In this document: one piece after another, positions 52,901-64,000 of the stretch
Position numbering within the stretch: position 1 is the stretch's first letter
Layout: each line of letters begins with the position of its first letter
From: Triplophysa rosa
Taxonomy: Eukaryota; Chordata; Actinopteri; Cypriniformes; Nemacheilidae
Length of the DNA: 64,000 bases
Direction of reading: 5' to 3'
Assembly (NCBI RefSeq): GCF_024868665.1
Contig: NC_079906.1
Span: 9,072,835 to 9,136,834, forward strand
Made by a program: the position numbers and the translations under genes
Notes under the pieces: generated by a model
The model's database searches: none
Seen by the model: the letters and a program-made list of their open reading frames with translations, nothing else
What the model was told of the DNA's origin: nothing

Positions 52901-54848
52901 CATAGTAATTTCTTCTTGGAAAACAAAAATGTTGTCTAATTTACAAAATAAAAAATATTTTGATTGATTATTTCATGCACTTTGATTAGAAATGCATGGT
53001 CAATAATATACAACATAATGAGAGACATACAATAAAGATAATAGTAGATAAATAAATAAGTTAAAATAAAAAAGCTTTCCGGGGTGAGTTAATGGCAAAA
53101 GTACGATTTTACACATTCTTTTTTTAATTGTTAAAATTGTCTAGGAAAAAAGTAATTTATTTTGGATGCTTTCAGTCACACCATAATTCCCATAGTTACA
53201 ATTGTGTTATTCCATATTTTCCCCACAATTCAAAAAAATAGAGAACTCATCAAAACTACCAATACAAATTTTGGTCACACTTTATTTTAAGGTCCAATTC
53301 TCGGTATTAATAAACCATTAACTATGATATTTGCCTCAGTAAACTACTAATTTGTTGCTTATTGATAGTTAGTAAGGTAGTTGTTAGGTTTAGGTATTGG
53401 GTAGGATTAGGGAAGTAGAATATGGTCATGTTGAATATGTGCTTTATAAGTACTAATAAACAGCCAATATGCTAAAAATAGGCATCTAATAAGCAACTAG
53501 TTAATAGTGAGAATTGGTCCCTATACTAAAATGTTACCCAAATTTTTAATGGTAGTATAGTGTGTATTTATTCATGTACCTTAATATGCTTTCCTTTTCG
53601 TCCAATCACAAAGGCCAACTCCACCTCCCAGTCCACTTCCTGTGAATGTAGTCATTTTGAGCAACTTGTATTAAATTCAAGGTAAACACAATATCAATTC
53701 ATGCATTCCCAAGGAATCCAACCCATCATATTGCTGTCGCTAGAGTTTACATGTTTTACACTTAAGTGAAATCACTTATTTTTAAGTCATATAAATGTGC
53801 AAAAATTGTGAATCATTTAAGTGCAAGAAATCTCTCAGCTGAGTAAATAAATGTTATTCTATAGTACCTGGTGTCAGTTATTGGTTAATGCGAGTCCATC
53901 AATCTGTATGAAACTGTATTAAGTTTCAGTGCTCACCGTACTCTCCTCTGGTAGTATTATGTCATCATAAGGACCAGTGATGGTGGAGGGGAACTTGCTG
54001 AAAATAATGGGCTCTTTAGGAATCGGGGCGTTCTGCTCCAGACAGTGGTCTCTGTAGTTCATACCCACACACACCACCTTCTCTGGGCCAGTGACTGGCG
54101 AGAGCAACCTGACATCTGACCGTGGCACGACACACTGACCGCTGGACAAAGCCCTAAGAGAAATACAAAGATGAATTAGAGATGTGTCTTTTACAATAAT
54201 GAGTTATTCTCAGATGTTTGCAATTTACAGCAGGCATTGACGCACATGCATTCTCAAAAATCATTCCTATTATTCAGGGTCAGATCAATTTTCCCCAGTC
54301 GTGCTTAGGCCGTCACAGATAGTGTATGGGGTCTCATTGCTATTTAGGTGAATTATGTAGTACATGAATGGGATCGTTCTGAATAATTCAATGCTGATAA
54401 GGCGGATAAATATCAATGTAATTTGGAGTAACACTGTCCAGTGTTCATTTTGAGAACCTTAAGTAGACCAGAAGTAGTGGCAATTTTTTATATGTATTTC
54501 CCCATAATGTGTTTTTCTTTCATGTGACTGTAGTGTTCGTGACTGTTTGAGGTTTCGTGGTTTGTGTCACAATTCATTCTCATACCTCTCAGCGCAGTCC
54601 ATTCCACTTTTCCCCATCTCTAGAAACTCTCTCATTGTGGAAGGCATGGAGGGGTCAAAAGCTTTCAGATCAATGACCCCCTGACCTTCTGCTTGCTCCA
54701 CCCCGACCCTGACACGCCCCTCGTCTCCTACATGGCAGAACTGGACTAGTCGCATGGTGGCTGAGCTTGTGGCTCTTCTTATCGTCCCTGTAGAGAACAC
54801 AGCATTGAATCTCCTCAAACTGAGCAGTGAGCCACACAGCAATCTCAT
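49924..54848 (-). CDS. fahd2a: Fumarylacetoacetate hydrolase domain-containing protein 2
   Basis: Seven exons on the - strand, all GT-AG and in phase: 54848-54586, 54153-53937, 53639-53580, 52578-52416, 52337-52229, 51637-51550, 49986-49924, giving 320 residues (human FAHD2A, as I recall, has 314). The first 30 or so residues are Arg/Ser-rich without acids and look like a mitochondrial presequence; a second Met at 32 precedes RLVQFCHVG. The FAH fold shows in [11 protein letters not shown] (116-124), the acidic pair in VDWEVEL (Glu165, Glu167) and NDVSARD (Asp196), which would bind the divalent metal, and LSGTPPGVG (282-290). Related proteins hydrolyse or decarboxylate C-C bonds of oxo acids; the FAHD2 substrate is not known to me. 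It is convergent with gpat2 and divergent from the aminopeptidase. Calling it 2a rather than another paralogue is a guess. Confidence 0.93.
51810..52083. mobile_element. Palindromic MITE (GGCTGTCAAACGA type)
   Basis: The left arm GGCTGTCAAACGAATAATCA, TGGCATCCAGAATAAA and GTACTGTGCATATTTTA mirrors the right arm TAATATGCACAGTAC, TTTATTCTGGATGCGATTAA and CGTTTGACAACCC. It lies in the fahd2 intron before the exon at 51637-51550. Confidence 0.7.
53273..53545. mobile_element. Palindromic MITE (GGTCCAATTCTC type)
   Basis: The left end CACTTTATTTTAAGGTCCAATTCTC mirrors the right end GAGAATTGGTCC followed by AAAATGTTACCC. The interior has GTTAGTAAGGTAGTTGTTAG and GGGTAGGATTAGG. It lies in a fahd2 intron. 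Confidence 0.7.
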
Positions 54849-55603
54849 CTATTAAGAGACAAGGAGAAAAGGAAAAAGAGGCGGACGGACATAAGCAGTG
54901 AAAGAGTTCAGAAGTCAAGCATGGTAACAGGTGCAGCAGTTAAACAGAAAAGAAGATTGGACGAGAATGAACACATCAAAGAGCATCAGCAGTTTTTATC
55001 TTCTTTTTCAATGGGTCAGCAGTAAATCGCCGATTGCTTAAGAAAACCTTATCGGTTGAAACTACGATATCACGCTTGCAAGGCAATGTAGATAAGAAAT
55101 CACGTATGGAGTCTCCGCACAAACTCAACCCTACATGTTATCGGTGCAAAAACACGATTTCGATCAACAACAAAAAAACTCGCATACACAAACAGTATAT
55201 GTCTGAAATAGAAACTGCCACTCACTGCAACGATGCCAATATAATCCAACTAAAATGACACAATCTTTGGACTTTGATCCGTTCACGCGCTCTCGTCACC
55301 ACTCACTATCACTTCACTTCCTGTTTTGCTTGCGTAACGTTAGTTGAAGAAAGTGCTCGTGCGCCTCATTTTACGGATTTATCTTTTAAAAAGGCAATTC
55401 TCAGATGTAGCGATTACGTTGTTCGCAAAAAGAGTGAACTCATCTGATTGTTGCGCAGTTTGTACACGTTTAATTGCATGACTATGTTTAAAAAAAACTA
55501 CAACTGCAGAGAGCACGTGATAAAAAAGGTCATATGACTTGTAGTCTTTTGAAATCTGTCAGCTGACAGTGGGATTTCTTTTCACGGGGAAGCGCAAGTG
55601 AGG
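54849..55603. promoter_or_regulatory. Head-to-head region between fahd2 and the M17 aminopeptidase
   Basis: The start codons face away from each other 755 bp apart, so both 5' UTRs and promoters probably lie here. Visible candidate sites are an ETS-like ACTTCCTG at 55316-55323, an E-box CACGTG at 55514-55519, and CATATG and CAGCTG E-box variants just after it. No TATA box is obvious at a sensible distance. Promoter sharing and factor binding are inferred from spacing and motifs only. Confidence 0.5.
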
Positions 55604-56275
55604 ATGTCTGTAAGGTAACGTTAAGTGGGTTACTTGTTATATTATATTTGTCATATCGTTATTGTTAAACAAGCGTATGATCGCTGCGCCTTTTGATGGT
55701 TGTATTGTTACCAACAGCGCGATATGTGGTTTATTTGGTGCAAATGCATTGCTTTTAAATAAAAAATGCCTTGTCCATTGCTAATCGAATCAAGTCTGGA
55801 AGGCTATATATAATATAGACATGATTTAAGGTTGTGCTCTATTTCTAGATCGCTTATAAAAACAAGCACAATATGTACTGTAAGTTATATGATTCTGTAT
55901 GAAACATTCACATCATGCTGAGAAGAATCAGCAGGTTCATATCAGCTCGAGTACATTATTAAAGCGAAATAGATATACCAGATCATTTACATTTTTGTAT
56001 AACTTTTCATTCAATGTTATGTTCATAGTGTAATTTGTCATCATTTTTTTCTTTTGCGTTCTCATTTTTTTGCAAAAGCGAAAAATGCAAAACCGACGCG
56101 TTTTCAGATGCAGATTGCATACAGGCAAATTTTGTCAGAATATTTACAAAAATGCAACATTTCTCTCTTGCTCTCTCCCATTGTTTCTTTTATCTAGTAT
56201 CCAGCCCATCGAGTCCACGACTGACTGCAAGGATCAGAAGTGAGTAAATCTAAGACCCTGTCCCAAAAGAACTTC

Positions 56276-56318
<43 letters not shown>

Positions 56319-59300
56319 TGGACTTTACACCGTGTTATCTGTTATACTGATGTGTACAGTTTATTGTCTTAAGAGCATGACCTTTTTGCCACATTTGCTT
56401 TGGTTGTTGTTTTTATTATGTACTGTACTTGTAGGCATGCTTATGAAAGCAACTTAAATAGAGTAATTTAACTAAGGCTGTCTGTGAAACCAGGCCTTTT
56501 TATGTGTCTATACATTGGTGATGACACATGATCACGGCACTGTTTGAATAGGATTAGTCCAGCTATACTTTGTGTATACGTGTAAAAAAGATTGCTGACT
56601 GATTTTAATGCTTCCTTTTTTTCTCAGTTTTGATGGCATTATCGTGATAGGCCATACTTTTGACCAGCTCCCTAATGAACTCGAGTGTTTAAAAGCGCCC
56701 TTGCAGGACTACAGTGCAGTGAGTTCACATCCACAAACACACTTAAACAACCTTGGTTCCTATGTGTATTGATTTATTGCATACTATTATCACTTTTTAA
56801 CATTCAGGTGGACGGCGGTTTGGGGGAAGAAGTCGTGGTCGTCAAGGTTCCTGGTCTCCCTGGAAACAGATTGGTATTTGCCTCCACTGGTCCAGTGAAC
56901 CGGGATTACGATGACGTCAGGCGGTTCAGCGATGCTGCCAGTAATGGCATTAAAAGGTGTCTATGCAAACATAATGCATATGGTGGGACGCTGTCATTTG
57001 TAATGATCAATTTTACACCCTGCGAAAAGAACATGGTGTTCCTTTTTCTCCTTGGTGTGCTGTGCTTTTAAAACCCATTTCCCCTCTTTGAAGAAGAGCA
57101 GCTCGGTTTCACTTCTTTAATCTATGTTGTTTTTTGCCATAGGGCTATGAAAGCTGGCGTTCAGCGCCCTCTGCTGGTGTGTCCTCCACATAACAGCTAT
57201 GCAAGAAACACCCTGGCGGCTGTGCTGGGAGCCCTGCAAGCTCTCTATGTGGTGAGCAGCATTTCATTTTAGTTTGTTACACCCAGAGTCAACATCAAAT
57301 TGACTGGTCTCATCGTGCGCTTTTATTTATGTTTCATTTGTGTAAAGTTATATTTTGTCTCCTCAGCCACTGGAGGTAAGAGAACTGAAGTCGACCCTTC
57401 ACAAAGTCTCTACGCTGGGCATCTGGGTGAAGAATCAGCCGCAGGGAAAAGAAATGGTGGAGCTGGCCACTGCCCTGGAGAGCGGAAGGTACTGGAGGAG
57501 TTTGTTGAGCATTTAAATGAAAATTGACCTCAGAATTCATCTGTCTTTGTTAGGGATGTAACGATTCACTCAGCTCACGATGCGATGCGATTCACGATTC
57601 TGATCTCACGATGCGATTTATTCACGATTTATTTTGAAAAAATGAGTTGAAACAAATTAGAAATGAACAACGTCCCTTGCATTATTTCTTAAATGCTTCA
57701 CGTTTCTTTGTATGATAAAATAATGTTTTATTTCAAATAACAAAACTAAACTGCAATTTTATAACAAATTAATAATAGAAAAAGTCTCTTTAATATAAAC
57801 AAACTAATACTGTCTGTGCTTTTCTTGGATTTTTTTGCATTTAAGAAATATCAGCATCCACGTTTAGGTTTGCAGTGAAAATAGCGGCCCCTGCTGTTCA
57901 AAAAATGTATTGCGATTCAGTTCACACCTCAACCGATTTGAATCGTCACACATTATAACCGATTTTCAACCGGCTCGCGGTGAATCGTTACATCCCTAGT
58001 CTTTGTTTATTGTGTAGATACGTTTATCGGGATATTGGCGGCTCTGACCCTGAGCGTATGGCAGCTCCTCGTGTAGCTGAGTATGTTCAAGCCGTCTTTA
58101 AGGACAGTCCTGTAAAGGTGAGTCTCTGAAGCTACATGCCACCGTATCTCACCTCAGTAAGAATTTAAAGGCTGTATTTCGTCTTGATCTCTTTCTCAGG
58201 TGACAGTCTTAAGTGATTTGAACACTCTGGAGAAAGAATATCCCTGTTTGGCAGCGGTCAACCGATGTGCTAACAGTAAGAGAATGTTAATCACAGAGAA
58301 TTTTTAGGCTGATATTACAAAAGATTAGAATCAAGAGCAGACCCCGCAAGACTAAGCCCCTTGATCAGTGCCAAGAACCAGAATGTCCCTTTTAACTCCT
58401 TCCCTGCCAGTGTTTTTTAATCAAATTGCCATCTACTGCAAGCAATTTTCACAAAACTTTCATTTACCCCCAAATATTGTCTTCTATGAATATATGAACA
58501 TACAATATATTAAGGGCCAGATTTAAGACATGCAATGACAAGCACAAATCGCGTTGCGTAATTCATTTAAATATTCTCCTCCCATAAAGTTTGCGTCCGA
58601 AGAGAAAATGCATATGCAATAAGGTCAGTCACAAAAATGGCTTTTCAGCATGTCTTTAGTAAATGCCGACATTAATTTTTTACGCAAAAGTGGCGTTTGC
58701 GCTGCTGCAAGCTGTGGCCTTAATGACAGAACATCGCTTCAGTTTTTAAACACACCCAAAACATTACTCTACATTTGTTTTTTTGTTTTTTATCTTTTCC
58801 CGAATCTGGGTAGGTTTCTTAAAAAATACAAAATTCTGAACAAAAAATGTGTTTTGTGAAAAGATCCGATTTAGAACGATTATCAAAACATAGAGCATTG
58901 GCTTGTGTTTGGATCTGTAAATGCTGTACTCTTTTAGAAGATGTATAACAGCACCCCCTACTGTGTAACTGTGAAATCACGGGCTGCTGGAAGAACTCAT
59001 GAAGTCTTGTCATAAATGATGGGGAAAACTTGTAAACGGCGGGGAAAGAGTTGATAACCTGTATTTGTAAAGCGGCATGTACAATTTTAAGCATAAAAAA
59101 TCCAAATTGTTCAGATTACTACTATGTCGTACATCAACGTTCAATCTCTCTGCCTCAGCTGTGCCACGTCATCAGGCCAGAGTCATCAAACTGCTGTACT
59201 CTGGCGAAGGACCCATTCAACAGACTCTTATGGTGGTTGGCAAGGTGAGTTCAAGATTAACTCTATCTATACGCATGGCATAGAGCGAAAAGCTGGATTT

Positions 59301-60978
59301 GCAAGTGAGACCCATGGTGTGTTGTTACATGTTGCAGGGCATTACGTATGACACTGGTGGAGCTGACATCAAAGCCGGTGGCATCATGGCTGGGATGCAC
59401 AGAGATAAATGTGGCTCTGCTGCTGTTGCTGGATTCTTTCAGGTACTGCTCTATACTCTTATCAGGTGCCTGCTCACATTGCTGATGAATCATGGGTTTT
59501 GTTTTATGCACGTTTTGCAGATCTTAGCCAAACTGAAGCCAAAACACCTGAAGGTTGTGGGTGCGATGGCCATGGTGCGGAACAGTGTCGGGTCTGGTAA
59601 GCAACTTGTGCTTTTGTGTGTAGCATTGCTTTGGATTAAAGCATTCACTCTGGCTAACTTTTTTATGACTTTTGGCAGATTGTTATGTAGCGGATGAGTT
59701 GGTAGTGTCTCGTGCCGGTCGTAGAATCCGTGTTGGAAACACGGATGCTGAAGGAAGGATGGTCATGGTGGACCTGCTTTGTGAGATGAAAGAGCAGGTA
59801 CACAAATACATTTACACCAGTAAATTAACTCTTATTACTATAGTAAATTATGCATCAATGTTTCAAGAATGAAAAGGTTTCTGTTATAAGAAATCGAATT
59901 TCTCTTTGAAATGCATCTAGGCTGTGCGGGAAGTGTCTCCTCATCTCTTCACCATTGCCACTCTGACAGGACACGCTATCAGAGCCATGGGCCCTAACTA
60001 CTCGGTGAGTACATAAACACACTTCAGGATATCTACTTGGGGTAGCACATAAAAAAAAGAGATTTTCAATAAAAATCTGTTCAATTGATGAAATGGATAA
60101 ATGAAAGATCCGTGTAAAGATCGCTTAAATCCATGTTGTCGTTTTTGTTTTTCAACACAGCACATAAAGGTTAAAGGATAAGGTGTATGTGCTGTATCTT
60201 CTTAAAGTAGAAAACAGACATGATCTCACATCTGTTCTACTTTCTCTGTGTAGATTATTATGGATAATGGTGCTGCTCACCGGTCTGAAAATGCTCGGGA
60301 GTGGCAGAAAGGTATGTTTTTTTTTTTTTTCCTTGCTTCCAAAAACGCACCTTCAGTTTTAGTCATCTCTGTGTGTGTGACAGCGGGAGAGGTTCTTGGA
60401 GACTTGTTTGAGGTGTCCACAATTCGCCGGGAGGACTACGAGTTTCACAAAGGGAAGTCTGAGTATGAAGAAATCCTGCAGGCAAACAATCTGCCCTCTT
60501 CTGCAACACCACGTGGACATCAGACACCTGCTGCCTTCCTCATCATGGCCTCTGGACTGGATAAGGTAGACAAATACAAACTCATGTATTGAGTTTTTTA
60601 TTGAGTATTGAGTATTGAGCTCCTCCCTACAAAAAATATATATTTTTAAGGTTTTGTGCAAGCTGTCTGCTGTGCTTTACGCTTGCCTTTAAATGAAAAA
60701 TTAAACGGGCAATACGCACACCACCGTACACATAGTAACGAATAAAAAATGCATTCAGGATGCTTTGTTGATGTTCATTCTATTGAGGTGTTGAGGTACA
60801 TGTTATGTTATTTAAAATTGTTTTATTATCTCTTATCTTTGTCTTACAGCATGGAGTGGACTCAGATAAACCTCTGCCATATTCCCATATTGACATTGCT
60901 GGATCCAGCGGCCCATTCCCTGGCGTGCCAACAGGTGCGCCTATCCTGGCCATGGCGACAAAGTACCTACAGCTTTAA
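55604..60978 (+). CDS. M17 (leucyl aminopeptidase) family protein, W07G4.4-like
   Basis: Sixteen GT-AG exons in phase give 512 residues: 55604-55614, 56198-56239, 56628-56718, 56808-56956, 57143-57251, 57367-57488, 58018-58117, 58200-58275, 59159-59244, 59338-59442, 59521-59596, 59679-59797, 59921-60004, 60254-60311, 60384-60565, 60850-60978. The C-terminal half carries the full M17 site by comparison with bovine LAP: Lys262 and Asp267 in VGK-GITYDTGG, Lys274 in ADIK, Asp285 in MHRD, and Asp345, Glu347 and Arg349 in NTDAEGR, so two-metal cleavage of N-terminal residues is expected. TLTGHAIRAMG fits the following helix. It differs from LAP3 and NPEPL1 and resembles the C. elegans W07G4.4-type group; zebrafish has such a gene, I believe zgc:152830. 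No signal peptide is evident, so it is probably cytosolic. The first exon has only 11 coding bases; the start is supported by AGGATGT context and phase. Confidence 0.9.
56276..56313 (+). repeat. (CT)n microsatellite
   Basis: About 18 CT repeats lie 37 bp after the exon ending at 56239 in the aminopeptidase gene. Confidence 0.95.
57551..57998. mobile_element. hAT-type MITE next to an aminopeptidase 3' splice site
   Basis: Ends TAGGGATGTAACGATTCA and, reversed, TAGGGATGTAACGATTCA match perfectly over 18 bp. A perfect 8-bp duplication, GTCTTTGT, flanks it at 57543-57550 and 57999-58006. Perfect ends and TSD suggest a fairly recent insertion. The exon at 58018 begins only 11 bp after the right duplication. 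Confidence 0.9.
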
Positions 60979-61098
60979 AAACAGTATCTGTCCAATGATT
61001 TTTCTAGATCAACGTCATCATTTCAGTTATTTAGTCCATTTCTTGTCATTTTTCTAGTCTTGCCTACTACATTTGACACAGTGTATTGATGTAAGGTA

Positions 61099-61104
61099 AA
61101 TAAA
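61099..61104 (+). terminator. Aminopeptidase polyadenylation signal
   Basis: AATAAA lies 121 bp after the stop codon at 60976-60978, followed by a T/GT-rich stretch. Confidence 0.75.
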
Positions 61105-63110
61105 GACATTTGTGTCTTCCCTGTGAACATGCTCATTTTTGCATCCTTTAAGTAACAAATGTATTTATGCTTTTAAAGGCACCCAAAGTCATTTAATCAC
61201 AATTTTCACTCCAAACTTCTTATAAATAGATCATCATTGGTTGTTCCAAATCAAGGTTATTTAAATATAAGGGTATTTAGTTTACTAAAATAAAATTTTG
61301 AAAATGTTTCTGTTCATTGAAATTAAATTAAATATTGACCGTTACTATTATTGGAAAAGCTTAAACTAAATGAAAAATTAAAATGTTGCCTCAAAAATAA
61401 ACAGAACTCAGTTTAAAGCACTAAAAAATTAAAATAAACAAAAAATAAAAATGAATTAATCTTGTATAACAAAAAATAAACAAATAAATTATAAAATGTC
61501 AAAAGCATATACCAAAAACTATACATCTAAAAATAAGTTATTCAAAACTATGATATATTGTTCTCTTATTTTTTTGGACATATTGTTACCTTATTTTTTG
61601 GACATTTGCTCGTAATTATAGCACTCATATCAAGTTATCAAGCCATTGGTTCCTCTAAATCACCTTTCTTTAATTCGAACTCGTAATGCCAGGCCAGCCA
61701 TCACCAAAATCATGACCATTGTCATCTACGTCATCAAAACGAGTCATCCAGGACATTCATACATGACTACTGCACTGCAGAAATAAAGACTTCTTTGTTA
61801 ATTTATTTCCCCTTGATTGATTTGTAGGGAAAATCTGCAGAACGGATTTAAACATGATAAAATGTGTTAAATGGAGAATAATGCAAGTCTTTAAAAACCG
61901 TGCAACAATACAATAAACATACATAGAAGGGGCGGACTGTGCATGGACCCCGCTGATGAGTGATAGACAGAACAGCACGAGAACTCGAGCACGAGGTTGC
62001 AGAAAACATAAATCGAACAAGGGATATTGAAACCTCGTATTTGAGCTAAATCATGAAAATATTCAATTTAATTCAAATCTATAGTGCTTTTGACAAGTTT
62101 GCATAACTGCAAAGCAGATTTACAAATACATTGTACACCAAACACTAGAAATATAAATAAAACATGGAAAACAGGAAAATTATAAAAAGCAGTTTTTTTC
62201 TGTACATACACAATTACCAGAATGGGAAAAAACATGAAAGCATGCTGGGGCTTTGAATGCTCTCCTAGAAAGACTGAGGTAAGAATCTTAATAATTGATT
62301 AGAAGAGACGTGGAATGCTACATTTTCATTGTGCCAATTGTAAAAATGTGTCTTAACAGTCACCGAAGCGTCTGCCAATGTACTGCACGCCATCTTAAAG
62401 AACTGGCGGAAAAACGTAGATATTGATATGTAAATGAAATAAAAAAATCTCATGTAGGTTTTATGCCAGGAGCACCCTTATATTTTTGTCCACTAATTAC
62501 ATTTTTTTACATTTGGCAGACAAAATTGCATCAAAGCAAGGTACGCATGTATCAGTTAAATAGCAGTAAATGTGGTGCAAGTTCTAATATATTGAATGTA
62601 AACTGTTTTACTCCAGAAGTTACTATTAATACATCAGATTAATGGCCCGATGCTCTCAACACGTTCTCCGCACCGCTGGCAGTCCCACAATGAACCACGT
62701 GAGCGTGAATCTCAACTTCCATAGCAATGAATTACAAGCGTTTGCTGTCCAGTGGAAAGGAAACCCACTGCTAAATTCAATTTTTGGTTAAATTATTCAA
62801 CTTTAGTATTTAAATTATTCCAATTATTAATCCTTTTAATAGTTAATATACAATTTTATTTTTGCTATTAAACTCAACAGCAATTCATATAAAATCTTAA
62901 ACTTTACGTAACATTTTTTTTAAATGGCACTTTCAATATAATGTTTTGATCAAATAACAGGGAATCATTTTTATTTACCCTTAATAAATATGTAAATAAA
63001 ATATTCTGTATATTTTAACATTGTCTTTATGTGTTACTACTATCTGTATTAATATGCATTTACTGTAAAGCTGCTGTGCAACATTGTAAATAGTTGAAAA
63101 GCACTATAGA
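61105..63110. other. AT-rich intergenic DNA, no gene recognised
   Basis: Only short frames and simple A/T-rich stretches were seen, with a short interspersed repeat piece near 62080-62125. Confidence 0.5.
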
Positions 63111-63269
63111 ACATTTACATTTAAGCATTTGGCAGACGCTTTTATCCAAAGCGACTTACATTGCATGATATTATACATTTGTATCAGAGTACGTGCAATC
63201 CCTAGGATCGGACCCATGACCTTGGCATTGCTAGCGCCATGCTCTAACCACTGAGCCACAGGAAAGCTT
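63111..63269 (-). mobile_element. tRNA-derived SINE, full-length, - strand
   Basis: This is the reverse complement of the SINE at 45127-45282: AAGCATTTGGCAGACGCTTT at its tail, then the B box and A box complements (TAGGATCGGACCCATG, CTCTAACCACTGAGCCACAG) at its head. Confidence 0.8.
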
Positions 63270-64000
63270 ACAGAAAAAAGACAAAGCTCAAATCAGTGCA
63301 TAAATGTTCCTTTATTCATTCCAGCTTTATTCTGAAATCACACATTTCTTCAGATTCCAAGAAAGAGACAAATAAATCAAACCCTCAAAACATTTCCCAT
63401 AGATTTTTTGTCTTTACAAAATCTTTTTAATGAACACAAAACAAGCAGTGGAGTCAGCAGCACCTCTGTCTCGTCTCTAATATTTGACCACATTTTGAGC
63501 TCTGAAGCAACGTGTAATGATTAAAGGTTCTAATACAGTCAAGTGCTTAAAGACCAACTAAGTATTTTGCTTTTCCAGAAGGTATTTATGAATTAACTGA
63601 ATAAATAAACTGCATAGTTCTGCACAATTCTAAATTGATGTATTTTAAGCCGTTTTAAAGAAAAATGGCAAATTTTCACATATTTCAGTATACAAACTAA
63701 GCATAATTTTTTGGTTCAAAGAGTAACTATCTGAACAGGGTCACACAGATGAGGGGGTGAGATGTGTCTGCAGCTGGCTGACTGCTACCCCAAGACCCCC
63801 AAAATATCACTGAAACCCAAAACCAACAAACACTAAGTTATCATTGATCGAATCTGGATAAACATCCCAGTTAAGCTTTAACTGTTGGGACTGATCTGTA
63901 ATACTGAGTATTTGGTGTTGTACAATGTTGCTGCTATTGAATTAAACTTCCTGCAGGTCTGGGTATGAAAAGAATGGAGAGAAGCTGCTATTGATGGATA
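63270..64000 (-). other. Possible 3' UTR of a gene lying beyond the window
   Basis: TTTATT at about 63311-63316 would be an AATAAA signal on the - strand, and the following several hundred bases are free of recognised repeats. That would fit the 3' UTR of a gene transcribed leftwards from beyond 64000. No coding exon is visible, so this is only a suggestion. Confidence 0.2.

Overview
The window looks like nuclear DNA from a ray-finned fish, most likely a cyprinid relative. Three genes have many short exons with GT-AG introns, AATAAA signals follow two of the stop codons, and most of the remaining DNA is interspersed repeats: hAT-type elements with 8-bp target duplications, palindromic MITEs with TTTAA-like ends, tRNA-derived SINEs and THAP-domain transposon remnants. 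Nothing bacterial or viral was recognised. No species can be named from sequence alone.

Layout. From 1 to about 9,360 no host exon was recognised; the stretch is a patchwork of transposon relics, including a THAP fragment at 2565-2837 and a hAT copy at 4381-5471. From 9365 to 47892 on the + strand lie 20 exons of a mitochondrial glycerol-3-phosphate acyltransferase of the GPAT2 branch; its first exon, with the start codon, was not found. Its introns hold two large minisatellites (28-bp and 67-bp units) and many transposons. At 54848-49924 on the - strand is a complete seven-exon fahd2-type gene, tail to tail with gpat2. At 55604-60978 on the + strand is a complete sixteen-exon M17 family aminopeptidase, head to head with fahd2 across about 755 bp that probably works as a shared promoter. 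From 61105 to 64000 there is AT-rich DNA with one SINE and possibly the 3' end of a further gene.

The genes are not an operon. gpat2 next to fahd2 matches an arrangement known in human, where GPAT2 and FAHD2 genes are neighbours on 2q11, so this is probably old vertebrate synteny. Predicted roles are acyl transfer to glycerol-3-phosphate or a non-catalytic derivative (gpat2), a mitochondrial fumarylacetoacetase-fold enzyme (fahd2), and a metal-dependent aminopeptidase.

The most interesting observation is that this gpat2 keeps the fold and a colinear exon series, but the catalytic His of acyltransferase motif I reads Arg and motif III is replaced by a Gly-rich segment. Other points of note are the paired homogenised minisatellites in one gpat2 intron, a MITE inserted 11 bp outside an aminopeptidase 3' splice site, and a TTAA-ended element carrying a basic, fish-specific exon.
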